This document shows, one piece after another, positions 16,041-23,281 of a DNA stretch of 64,000 nt. How positions within the stretch are numbered: position 1 is the first letter of the stretch; every line of letters starts with the position of its first letter. Position numbers and translations under genes: made by a program. The notes beneath the pieces are model-generated. The model ran no database searches. It was not told where the DNA came from and saw only the letters and a list, made by a program, of their open reading frames with translations. This stretch comes from Solirubrobacter sp963724195 (GTDB lineage Bacteria; Actinomycetota; Thermoleophilia; Solirubrobacterales; Solirubrobacteraceae): contig CAVRTQ010000021.1 in NCBI GenBank assembly GCA_963724195.1, positions 295,473 to 359,472 on the forward strand, in the 5' to 3' direction.

Positions 16041-16253
16041 TCAAGCCGCGATCCGAACCTCGCGGAGGTCCAGCCCGAACTCCTGCACTTGGCCGATGAG
16101 CCCGAACAGCGTGGCCTGGTCCACGTGCTCCACACGGATCACGCTGGTGCCCTCGGCCACGTGGACAGCGTGCGGCCGGAAGCCGTCGGCGAGTGTGCCG
16201 ATGTTCCCTGAGATGCTGATCTCGTAGGTCCGCAGCGAGGGCACGCCGCGCAT
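16041..16253 (-). CDS. Small ACT-like protein, paralog 3 (divergent)
   Basis: 70 aa from ATG 16253. It reads YEISISGNIG, then RVEHVDQATLFGLIGQVQ and LDLREVRIAA, the same layout as the paralogs at 4692 and 7754 with lower identity. The upstream sequence contains GGGGTAAGA just before the ATG, and I see no copy of the shared repeat. Function unknown. Confidence 0.6.
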   Translation of the reverse strand: MRGVPSLRTYEISISGNIGTLADGFRPHAVHVAEGTSVIRVEHVDQATLFGLIGQVQEFGLDLREVRIAA

Positions 16254-16317
16254 TCTTACCCCGATTCCTGCAGGGGATGCATGGTCAGGCACACCATTGT
16301 TGGGCGTGCCGCGAAGA

Positions 16318-16338
16318 TAAAGGTGCCAGGCACCTTTA
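16318..16338 (-). terminator. Perfect 10-1-10 hairpin after the ZIP gene
   Basis: TAAAGGTGCCAGGCACCTTTA on the plus strand; its right end is the ZIP stop codon. Related AAAG...CTTT palindromes occur at 20052-20070 and 45928-45950. No U-tract follows, so termination is inferred from position and the strong stem. Confidence 0.6.
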
Positions 16339-17019
16339 GGAAAGGCCGGCGGCGACCGCGAAGCCGAGGACGGTGAGGAGGCCGGCGATCCGGCCCGCCT
16401 TCTCGGTGGCGTCGGGAATCATCGAGTCGACGAGCATGACCAGCAGGGCACCGGCGGCGAAGCCGTTGATGCCGGCCTTGAAGTCACCGGAAGTGGCGTC
16501 GGCGATGGCGAAGCCGACGATGGTGGCGAGCATGCAGACCACGGCGACGGCGCCCCACATGCGCATGATCGTGGCCTTCGAGCGCCTCGCCTTGCGCAGG
16601 TCAGTGGACGCACCGATCGCCTCGGGGAGGTTGGAGACGAAGATCGCGGCGAGCAGGCTGATCGAGATGCCTTCGCCGCTCGCGAGCCCGATGCCGAGCA
16701 CGGCCTGCTCCGGGATGCCGTCGAGCAGCGCGCCGAGCGCGAGCGCGGCACCGGCGCCGGGCACCCGCTGCTCGACGACGCGGTCGAGCGTGAAGTAGGT
16801 CAACGCGCCGAGCGTGAGGCCGATCGCCACCGGCACGCCGCCGGCGAGCTGGAGGCCCTCCTCGAACAGATCGAACGACACCGCGCTGATCAGCGCGCCC
16901 GCGCCGAACGCGAGGACGGCGCCGACGAGCTTGTCCGGCCACTCACGCGCAAGCCCCAAGAACCCGCCGATCACGAGGGACGCGGCGGCGACGGCGCCCC
17001 AGAGCAGCGCGGTGAGCAT
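16336..17019 (-). CDS. ZIP family metal transporter
   Basis: 227 aa, eight hydrophobic helices. The helix IV/V signatures are present: ALLDGIPEQAVLGIGLASGE and FVSNLPEAIGAS, with the metal-coordinating D/E and N-x-P-E residues in place (H of the classic HN motif is replaced by D). This resembles bacterial ZIP/GufA-like transporters that move Zn2+ or other divalent cations. ATG 17019 is 7 nt after TAGCTT (17027-17032), but this -10 is 16 nt, not 10, from the inverted repeat at 17049-17067. Confidence 0.8.
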   Translation of the reverse strand: MLTALLWGAVAAASLVIGGFLGLAREWPDKLVGAVLAFGAGALISAVSFDLFEEGLQLAGGVPVAIGLTLGALTYFTLDRVVEQRVPGAGAALALGALLDGIPEQAVLGIGLASGEGISISLLAAIFVSNLPEAIGASTDLRKARRSKATIMRMWGAVAVVCMLATIVGFAIADATSGDFKAGINGFAAGALLVMLVDSMIPDATEKAGRIAGLLTVLGFAVAAGLS

Positions 17020-17048
17020 GCGGCGGAAGCTACTCCTTCACCCGGCCG

Positions 17049-17067
17049 GGACGATGAGCGCTCATCC
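17049..17067. promoter_or_regulatory. Inverted repeat of the shared promoter class, between ZIP and FGE genes
   Basis: Plus strand GGACGA-N7-TCATCC, 10 nt, -10 GAAGGT (17078-17083), 6 nt, ATG 17090. It reads GGATGA-N7-TCGTCC on the minus strand. The centre is GATGAGCGCTCATC. Confidence 0.7.
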
Positions 17068-17089
17068 AGGACGGCGGGAAGGTGCGGGC

Positions 17090-17698
17090 ATGACCGCCGG
17101 AGGAGGTCAGCCGAAGACGCATCACGCCGGTGGTGGCGATGGGTGCCGGGCGCGTCGTGGCGGCATCCGGACGGGGCCAGGCAGCTCGATCACGGAGCGC
17201 GAGCGGCATCCGGTCGTGCAGGTCGCCTACGAGGACGCGGTGGCCTACGCCGACTGGGCGGGCCTCCGGCTGCCCAGCGAGGCCGAGTGGGAACGGGCCG
17301 CGCGCGGCGACCTGGAGGGCGCCGAGTTCACGTGGGGCGACGGGGCGGAGCCGGGCGGCGCGCGGTTGGCGAACTACTGGCACGGCGACTTCCCGTGGCG
17401 CCCCGAACCGGGCTACGGGACCACCCTGCCGGTGGGCTCCTTCCCGCCGAACGGGCTCGGGCTCTACGACATGGCCGGCAACGTCTGGGAGTGGACGACC
17501 GACTGGTACGGCGGGTCCGAGGAGGCGAGCCGGGACCCGGGCCAGCCGCAGTTCTCGGTCCCGCGCCGGGTCGTCAAGGGCGGGTCCTTCCTGTGCGCCG
17601 ACAGCTACTGCCGGCGCTACCGCCCCGCGGCCCGGCGTCCGCAGATGATCGACACCGGCATGAGCCACATCGGCTTCCGGTGCGCGGCCGATCCGTAG
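17090..17698 (+). CDS. Formylglycine-generating-enzyme-family protein with missing N-terminal third
   Basis: 202 aa; full FGE-sulfatase domains need ~250-300. Present: HPVVQVAYEDAVAYADWAG, LRLPSEAEWERAARG, GLYDMAGNVWEWTTDWYGG, the copper-binding cysteine region KGGSFLCADSYCRRYRPAAR and the terminal SHIGFRCA. Missing: the usual N-terminal PGGxFxMGS region; instead ~35 Gly/Arg-rich residues follow the start. Because the ATG keeps its correct promoter spacing, an internal deletion after the first codons is likely. FGE enzymes oxidise a sulfatase Cys to formylglycine; activity here is doubtful. Confidence 0.7.
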   Translation: MTAGGGQPKTHHAGGGDGCRARRGGIRTGPGSSITERERHPVVQVAYEDAVAYADWAGLRLPSEAEWERAARGDLEGAEFTWGDGAEPGGARLANYWHGDFPWRPEPGYGTTLPVGSFPPNGLGLYDMAGNVWEWTTDWYGGSEEASRDPGQPQFSVPRRVVKGGSFLCADSYCRRYRPAARRPQMIDTGMSHIGFRCAADP

Positions 17699-17707
17699 CT
17701 CGTGGGT

Positions 17708-17713
17708 GACAAT
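17708..17713 (+). promoter_or_regulatory. -10 element GACAAT for the CoA-transferase gene
   Basis: GACAAT, 7 nt, ATG 17721, the same leaderless spacing as the island genes but without the inverted repeat upstream. Confidence 0.5.
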
Positions 17714-17720
17714 GGGCGCC

Positions 17721-18905
17721 ATGAGCGTGCCGTCAGGGAATCCCTCAACAACGGATGGCTGTGCGAGCGGACCACTCCACGGCGTCAAGGTGATCGAGAT
17801 CGCGAGCATCGGCCCCGGGCCGTTCGCGGCGATGCTGCTCGCCGACCTCGGCGCCGAGGTGGTCCGGATCGACCGCTCCGGCGGCGCGGGTAATCCGCTC
17901 GGCGAGGGCTCGTGGAACTTCATGCACCGCGGGCGGCGCTCGGCCGCGGTGGACCTCAAGCACCCTGAGGGGCGCGAGCTGGTGCTGCGGTTGTGCGCGT
18001 CCGCCGACGCGCTGATCGAGGGCTTCCGGCCCGGCGTGATGGAACGCCTGGGGCTCGGCCCGGAAGCGGTGGCCGAGCGCAACCCGCGGCTCGTCTACGG
18101 GCGCATGACGGGCTACGGCCAGGACGGGCCGATGGCGGCCGTCGCGGGCCACGACATCAACTACATCGCGGTCGCGGGTGTGCTCGGGGCGATGGGCCGG
18201 ACGGGGGAGAAGCCGCCGATCCCGCTCAACCTCGTGGCCGACTTCGGCGGCGGCGGGATGCTGCTCGCGCTCGGGGTGGTCTCCGCGATCCTCGAAGCCC
18301 GCGGGTCGGGGCAGGGGCAGGTCGTCGACGCCGCGATGGTCGAGGGCAGCGCGCTGCTGGCGACGATGTTCCACGCCCTGCGCGCGCAGGGGATGTGGTC
18401 CGACACGCCGGGCACGAACCTGCTCGACTCCGGCGCGCACTTCTACGAGGTCTACGCCACGAGCGACGGCGGGCACATCGCGGTGGGCGCGCTCGAGCCG
18501 CAGTTCTACGCGACGTTGCTGCGGCTGCTCGAGCTGGACCCCGACGCCTTCCCGCAGTGGGACCAGCCGCGCTGGCCCGAGTTCAAGGCGCGCTTCGCCG
18601 AGGTGTTCGCCACCCGCACGCGCGAGGCGTGGGCGGCGGTGCTGGAAGGCGAGGAGGCGTGCGCGACGGCGGTGCTGGCGCTGCACGAGGCCCCGCAGCA
18701 CCCGCACAACGTGGCGCGCGGCACGTTCGTCGAAGTCGACGGCAAGCTCCAGCCCGCGCCCGCGCCGCGCTTCAGCCGCACGCCCGCGGCGGTCTCGCGG
18801 CCCCCGGCCGAGCCCGGCGCCGACACCGACGCCGTCCTGCGCGACTGGGGCATCGACGACGTCGCCGCGTTGCGGGCCGCGGGTGCGGTCAGCGGGCCGG
18901 CGTGA
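17721..18905 (+). CDS. CaiB/BaiF family CoA-transferase (alpha-methylacyl-CoA racemase-like)
   Basis: 394 aa. Family III CoA-transferase motifs: GVKVIEIASIGPGPFAAMLL, ADLGAEVVRIDR, LVYGRMTGYGQDGPMA and GHDINYIAVAGVL; the last contains the Asp used as nucleophile or base in this family. The GHDINY form is typical of alpha-methylacyl-CoA racemases, which epimerise 2-methyl-branched acyl-CoAs. Several upstream in-frame starts exist, but ATG 17721 matches the -10 spacing. Monocistronic; convergent with AI-2E. Confidence 0.85.
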   Translation: MSVPSGNPSTTDGCASGPLHGVKVIEIASIGPGPFAAMLLADLGAEVVRIDRSGGAGNPLGEGSWNFMHRGRRSAAVDLKHPEGRELVLRLCASADALIEGFRPGVMERLGLGPEAVAERNPRLVYGRMTGYGQDGPMAAVAGHDINYIAVAGVLGAMGRTGEKPPIPLNLVADFGGGGMLLALGVVSAILEARGSGQGQVVDAAMVEGSALLATMFHALRAQGMWSDTPGTNLLDSGAHFYEVYATSDGGHIAVGALEPQFYATLLRLLELDPDAFPQWDQPRWPEFKARFAEVFATRTREAWAAVLEGEEACATAVLALHEAPQHPHNVARGTFVEVDGKLQPAPAPRFSRTPAAVSRPPAEPGADTDAVLRDWGIDDVAALRAAGAVSGPA

Positions 18906-18920
18906 CCGGCCGCTGCAGGA

Positions 18921-19994
18921 TCAGACGGGTACTTGCTCGCGTGGCTCCTCGGCGCGCAACGCCTCCATCCGGGCGCGCCGCGGCGCGCTGGCCTCGCGGA
19001 TGACGGTCTTGATCACGGCCGCGAACGGCATCGCCAGAATCGCGCCCACCACGCCGAGCAGGCTGCCCGCGATCAGCACCGCCACGATCGTCGTGAACGG
19101 ACTCAGCTCGACCTGGCGCTTGTAGACGATCGGGTAGACGATGTAGTTCTCGACCTGCTGGTAGATCAGCTGGATCACGAGCATGATCACCGCTTCGGTC
19201 GTGCCGACGGTGAGCGCGACGGCGACGAGGATGACCGCGGCGATCGTCGCGCCGATCTGCGGGATCAGGTCGAGCAGCCCGGTGATGACGGCGAGCACGA
19301 TCGGGAACGGCAGCCCGAGGACATACGCGCTGAAGCCGGCCACGACGGCGGCGACGACCGAGATCGCGATGTTGCCGATCAGCGAGGACGACACGTTGCG
19401 GATCGATTCCTCGACGACCGGGCTCCAGCGCCGCTCGGTGTCGGGCCGCGCGAACCCGAACAGCCACTGCGTGACCGTCGGGCGCTCCATCAGCAGGAAC
19501 AGCGACAGGAAGGTGAGCGTGACGAGGCTCAGGACGGAGCCGAAGATGCCGCCCGCCGCGCCGAGCAGTGTGCTGGCGGCCTCGGGGAGCTCCTTCGCGA
19601 GGTTCGTCAGCCATTCGCGGACCTTGTCGTCGAAGCCGGCGGTGCCGGAGAGGCTGGCGAGCCAGTCCGACTCCTGCAGCTCCTCCCACATCGCGGGCAG
19701 GGAGCGGATGAACTCCTTGATCTCGCCCCACACCGGCCCGGCGGTGACGAGCACCAGCGCGATCACGGACAGGAACACGCCGGCGAACACGACCAGCGCG
19801 GCCCGGCCGCGCTTCCAGCCGCGCGCGACGAGCCGGGCCACCACCGGGTCCAGCCCGAGCGCGAGCACGGTGGCGAGGAAGATCGAGAGCAGCGTGCCGA
19901 GCGACAGGATCGCGAGCACGACGAGCAGCCCGAAGACCAGCAACGTCAGCAACGTCCGGACACCGATGACGATTTCGACGCGCTCTGGTCGCAC
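18921..19994 (-). CDS. AI-2E family transporter
   Basis: 357 aa from GTG 19994. Seven or eight TM helices with the family layout: two N-terminal helices, a soluble insert (EFIRSLPAMWEELQESDWLA), and the C-terminal core ending GLLDLIPQIGATIAAVILVA, QQVENYIVYPIVYKRQVELS and GVVGAILAMPFAAV. Family members export AI-2-like molecules or act as Na+/H+ antiporters. The start is chosen by the promoter (repeat 20017-20035, GATTCT 20001-20006, 6 nt). Confidence 0.88.
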   Translation of the reverse strand: MRPERVEIVIGVRTLLTLLVFGLLVVLAILSLGTLLSIFLATVLALGLDPVVARLVARGWKRGRAALVVFAGVFLSVIALVLVTAGPVWGEIKEFIRSLPAMWEELQESDWLASLSGTAGFDDKVREWLTNLAKELPEAASTLLGAAGGIFGSVLSLVTLTFLSLFLLMERPTVTQWLFGFARPDTERRWSPVVEESIRNVSSSLIGNIAISVVAAVVAGFSAYVLGLPFPIVLAVITGLLDLIPQIGATIAAVILVAVALTVGTTEAVIMLVIQLIYQQVENYIVYPIVYKRQVELSPFTTIVAVLIAGSLLGVVGAILAMPFAAVIKTVIREASAPRRARMEALRAEEPREQVPV

Positions 19995-20016
19995 GCCCAC
20001 AGAATCCGGGGCGCGC

Positions 20017-20035
20017 GGGCGAAGGCGCCTCACCC
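20017..20035 (-). promoter_or_regulatory. Inverted repeat of the shared promoter class (AI-2E)
   Basis: Minus strand GGGTGA-N7-TCGCCC, 10 nt, GATTCT, 6 nt, GTG 19994. It is the rightmost copy found in the window. Confidence 0.7.
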
Positions 20036-20051
20036 TCGCGGGGTGAGAACC

Positions 20052-20070
20052 TAAAGGGCCAGGCCCTTTA
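20052..20070 (-). terminator. Perfect 9-1-9 hairpin after the small membrane gene
   Basis: TAAAGGGCCAGGCCCTTTA, directly downstream of the corrected stop codon (20072-20074) of the minus-strand gene. Same design as 16318-16338. Confidence 0.55.
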
Positions 20071-20071
20071 T

Positions 20072-20268
20072 CTAGTCGCGCTTGCCGAAGTCGGTGTGCT
20101 CCAGGTGCGGAGCCGTGACCTTCTTGTGTTCGGGCCGCTCGCCCGTGTCGCGCTTCTCGCGCGTGAGCCGAACATGATCGCGCCACCGGTGAGGTACATG
20201 GCGATCACGAAAACGGTGCCCACGACGATGATGATGAGCAGTAGGAGTAGTGCTACGCCGCCTTCCAT
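20072..20268 (-). CDS. Small one-TM protein with charged tail (frameshifted)
   Basis: Starts MEGGVALLLLLIIIVVGTVF with one TM helix to AIMFG. In another frame the sequence continues REKRDTGERPEHKKVTAPHL...FGKRD, a hydrophilic tail ending at TAG 20072-20074 just before the hairpin. The break near 20162 (CGCGCG) needs either one missing or two extra bases. Unrecognised small membrane protein, ~65 aa when corrected. Confidence 0.55.
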
Positions 20269-20337
20269 GCGAGCGTCCTAAAGGGCAAACTGCAGGAGTT
20301 CGTCAACCGCTGAATCGGGCACCCAAGAGAGAACTTC

Positions 20338-22581
20338 ATGTCGACCGGTGAATTCCACGCAGTGCAGCCTCGAGACCGCGAAGACGATCCGGGCGAGCAG
20401 CCCACGCAGGAGCACCAGGCTCCTGAGATCACCTTTGACGAGCAGTTCTATCCCGCGCGGCCCAAGAAGTTCCGGCCGTCCGCGCGCCGCAGCCTGCGGC
20501 GCCGGCTCGCCGATCGCCTCGGCGGCGACGACATCGCGGACAACCGCGAATACGTCGAGTGGCTCGTCGAGCAGTCGATGCTCCACGACGCCAACCGGCT
20601 CGCCACCCAGCTGTCCGGCTCGGGTGGCATGTGGCAGAACCCGTTCGCGCACCCGGACCCGCGCGCCGCGGTGGAGCGCGCGTCGGTCTGGTTCACCGCC
20701 TATCCCCTGAGCTTCGTCACCGGCAAGGGCGAGTCCTATCTGTCCGCGCTCGCCGACCGCCGGCTGTGGGACGCGTTCCGCCGGATCGGCATCGACGGGC
20801 TCCACACCGGGCCGGTCAAGCTCGCCGGCGGCCTGAACGGCCGCCGCCTCACGCCGTCGATCGACGGGCACTTCGATCGCATCTCCATGGAGGTCGACCC
20901 GGAGTTCGGCACCGAGGAGCAGTTCCGGATGCTGTGCGCCACCGCGGCCGAGTACGAGGGCACGGTGATCGACGACATCGTCCCGGGCCACACGGGCAAG
21001 GGCGCCGACTTCCGGCTGGCCGAGATGGCCTACCAGGACTATCCGGGCATCTACCACATGGTCTCGATCGCGCCCGAGGACTGGGGGCTGCTGCCCGACG
21101 TCCCCGAAGGCCGCGACAGCGTCAACCTCGACGCGGACACCGAAGCGGTGCTCGAGCGCGCCGGATACATCATCGGCCGGCTGCAGCGGGTGATCTTCTT
21201 CGAGCCCGGCATCAAGGAGACCAACTGGTCGGTGACGCGCTGCGTGAAGGGCGTGGACGGCGTGGGCCGGCGCTGGGTCTACCTGCACTACTTCAAGGAG
21301 GGCCAGCCTTCGATCAACTGGCTGGATCCGAGCTTCTCCGGCATGCGGCTCGTGATCGGCGACGCGCTGCACGCCCTGGCGGACCTCGGCGCGGGCGGCC
21401 TGCGGCTGGACGCGAACGGCTTCCTCGGCGCCGAGAAGAGCGCGGAGGAGGAGCCCGCGTGGTCGGAAGGGCATCCGCTCTCGGAGGCCGCGAACCACTT
21501 CATCGCTTCGATGATCCGCAAGATGGGCGGGTTCTCCTTCCAGGAGCTGAACCTGTCGATGGACGACATCAAGACGATGGGCGCGTCCGGCGCCGATCTG
21601 TCCTACGACTTCGTCAACCGGCCCGCCTATCACCACGCGCTCGTCACCGGCGACACCGAGTTCCTGCGCCTGACGCTGAACCTCGCGCAGGACATGGGCA
21701 TCGACCCCGCGTCGCTGGTCCACGCGATGCAGAACCACGACGAGCTCACGCACGAGCTCGTGCACTTCTCCACCGTCCACCGCGACGATCTGTTCTCCTG
21801 GCGCGGGGAAGAGGTGCGCGGGGAGGAGCTCGCGGAGGAGATCCGGCAGACGCTCAACACGCGCCTGACGGGCGTGCGCGCGCCCTACAACCGCACGTTC
21901 ACCACCAACGGCATCGCCTGCACGACGGCGACGGTGATCGCCGCGACGCTCGGTGTGCGCGACCTCGCGCTGATCACGCCCGCCGAGCGCGACCAGATCA
22001 AGGACGTGCACCTGCTGCTGGCGATGTTCAACGCGCTGCAGCCCGGCGTGTTCGCGTTGAGCGGCTGGGACCTCGCGGGGATGCTGACCATGGACGCGGC
22101 GGACGTCGCCGACCTGATCGCCGAGGGCGACACGCGCTGGCTCAACCGCGGCGGGCACGACCTGCGCGGCGTCGACCAGCCCGCCACCGAGGGGCGCATG
22201 CCGCCCGGCCGGTCGCTCTACGGCACGCTGTCGGAGCAGCTCGCCGACGAGCACTCGTTCGCGAGCGGGCTGCGCCGGATCCTCGCGGTCCGCAGCCAGC
22301 ACGGGATCGCGACCGCGACGCAGCTCGACGTGCCGCAGGTGTCCAACAAGGCCGAGCTGATCATGGTCCACGAGCTGGCCGACAGCACGCTGCAGATCAC
22401 GGCGCTGAACTTCTCGGCCGAGCCGATCGCCGGCTCCGTGCGATCCGAGCACCTCCCCGGCGGCGCGCGGCTGACCGACATGTTCACCGGCGAGGACCTC
22501 GGGACCGTCGACGACCTGCACACGTTCAGCCTCTCGATCGAGGCCTACTCAGGGCGTTCGCTGCTCGTCACGCCGGAGTGA
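20338..22581 (+). CDS. GH13 family glycosidase/transglycosidase, trehalose-synthase (TreS)-like
   Basis: 747 aa. A ~110-residue Arg-rich N-terminal extension precedes the barrel. GH13 motifs: VIDDIVPGHTGKGADF (region I), GGLRLDANGFLG with the nucleophile Asp (region II), FSFQELNLSMDD with the acid/base Glu (region III) and HAMQNHDELTHELV (region IV), the last very close to the NHDEL of TreS and related maltosyl enzymes. A C-terminal beta domain follows. Action on maltose/trehalose or related alpha-glucosides is likely, but the exact reaction is not certain. GAGAGAA precedes ATG 20338. The stop overlaps the SDR start. Confidence 0.8.
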   Translation: MSTGEFHAVQPRDREDDPGEQPTQEHQAPEITFDEQFYPARPKKFRPSARRSLRRRLADRLGGDDIADNREYVEWLVEQSMLHDANRLATQLSGSGGMWQNPFAHPDPRAAVERASVWFTAYPLSFVTGKGESYLSALADRRLWDAFRRIGIDGLHTGPVKLAGGLNGRRLTPSIDGHFDRISMEVDPEFGTEEQFRMLCATAAEYEGTVIDDIVPGHTGKGADFRLAEMAYQDYPGIYHMVSIAPEDWGLLPDVPEGRDSVNLDADTEAVLERAGYIIGRLQRVIFFEPGIKETNWSVTRCVKGVDGVGRRWVYLHYFKEGQPSINWLDPSFSGMRLVIGDALHALADLGAGGLRLDANGFLGAEKSAEEEPAWSEGHPLSEAANHFIASMIRKMGGFSFQELNLSMDDIKTMGASGADLSYDFVNRPAYHHALVTGDTEFLRLTLNLAQDMGIDPASLVHAMQNHDELTHELVHFSTVHRDDLFSWRGEEVRGEELAEEIRQTLNTRLTGVRAPYNRTFTTNGIACTTATVIAATLGVRDLALITPAERDQIKDVHLLLAMFNALQPGVFALSGWDLAGMLTMDAADVADLIAEGDTRWLNRGGHDLRGVDQPATEGRMPPGRSLYGTLSEQLADEHSFASGLRRILAVRSQHGIATATQLDVPQVSNKAELIMVHELADSTLQITALNFSAEPIAGSVRSEHLPGGARLTDMFTGEDLGTVDDLHTFSLSIEAYSGRSLLVTPE

Positions 22582-23261
22582 TCCTCGAGGGCCGACACGC
22601 GGTCGTCTACGGCGCGAGCGGAGCGATCGGCGGCGCGGTCGCCCGTGCCTTCGCCGCCGAGGGCGCGGTCGTGCACGCGCCGTCGCACGCGGAAGTCGAC
22701 GCGTTGGACGAGGCGGCCGTGGATGCCCACGCCGCCTCGCTGCCGCGGATCGACATCTCGTTCAACTCGATCTCGATCGGCGACGTCCAGGGCACGCCGA
22801 TGGTCGAGATGGCCGTCGCCGACTACGTCGAGCCACTGGCCCGGCAGGTCCGCACGCAGTTCCTGACCACCCGCGCCGCCGCGCGCCGCATGCGCGAACA
22901 CGGCGATGGCGGCGTGCTCCTGTTCTTCGGCGGGACCGGCGACCCTCCGCGCGGCTTCTCGCTCGGGATGCTCCAGGCCGGGTTCATCGCGGTGGAGCAC
23001 ATGCGTCGCCAGCTCGCCGTCGAGCTCGGGCCCGACGGGATCCGGACCGTGACCCTGCGCACGGGCGGCGTGCCGGAGTCGCTGCCCGACGGGATCGAGG
23101 GGCGCGAGGCGATCGCCAAGAGCCTGGACGAGTCGACGCTCTCGGGCCGGAGCGCCACGCTCGAGGACGTCGGCCGCGTGGCCGCGTTCGTCGCCTCCGA
23201 TCACGCGCGCACGATGACGGGTGCGACCGTGAACGTCAGCTGCGGCGCGCTGCTCGACTGA
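22578..23261 (+). CDS. SDR-family oxidoreductase lacking the usual catalytic Tyr/Lys
   Basis: 227 aa, GTG start overlapping the upstream stop (GTGA). The nucleotide motif GASGAIGGAVARAF and a terminal ASDHARTMTGATVNVSCG are typical of short-chain dehydrogenases. At the place of YxxxK the sequence reads LQAGFIAVEHMRRQLA, so both catalytic residues appear replaced. It may bind NAD(P) without normal dehydrogenase chemistry. Coupled to the GH13 gene. Confidence 0.75.
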   Translation: MILEGRHAVVYGASGAIGGAVARAFAAEGAVVHAPSHAEVDALDEAAVDAHAASLPRIDISFNSISIGDVQGTPMVEMAVADYVEPLARQVRTQFLTTRAAARRMREHGDGGVLLFFGGTGDPPRGFSLGMLQAGFIAVEHMRRQLAVELGPDGIRTVTLRTGGVPESLPDGIEGREAIAKSLDESTLSGRSATLEDVGRVAAFVASDHARTMTGATVNVSCGALLD

Positions 23262-23281
23262 CTTCATAGAATCTCGCGCCG

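Noticed and set aside
20338..22581. 747-aa antisense ORF on the minus strand
   Set aside because: Mirror frame of the GH13 gene; GH13 catalytic motifs are on the plus strand.
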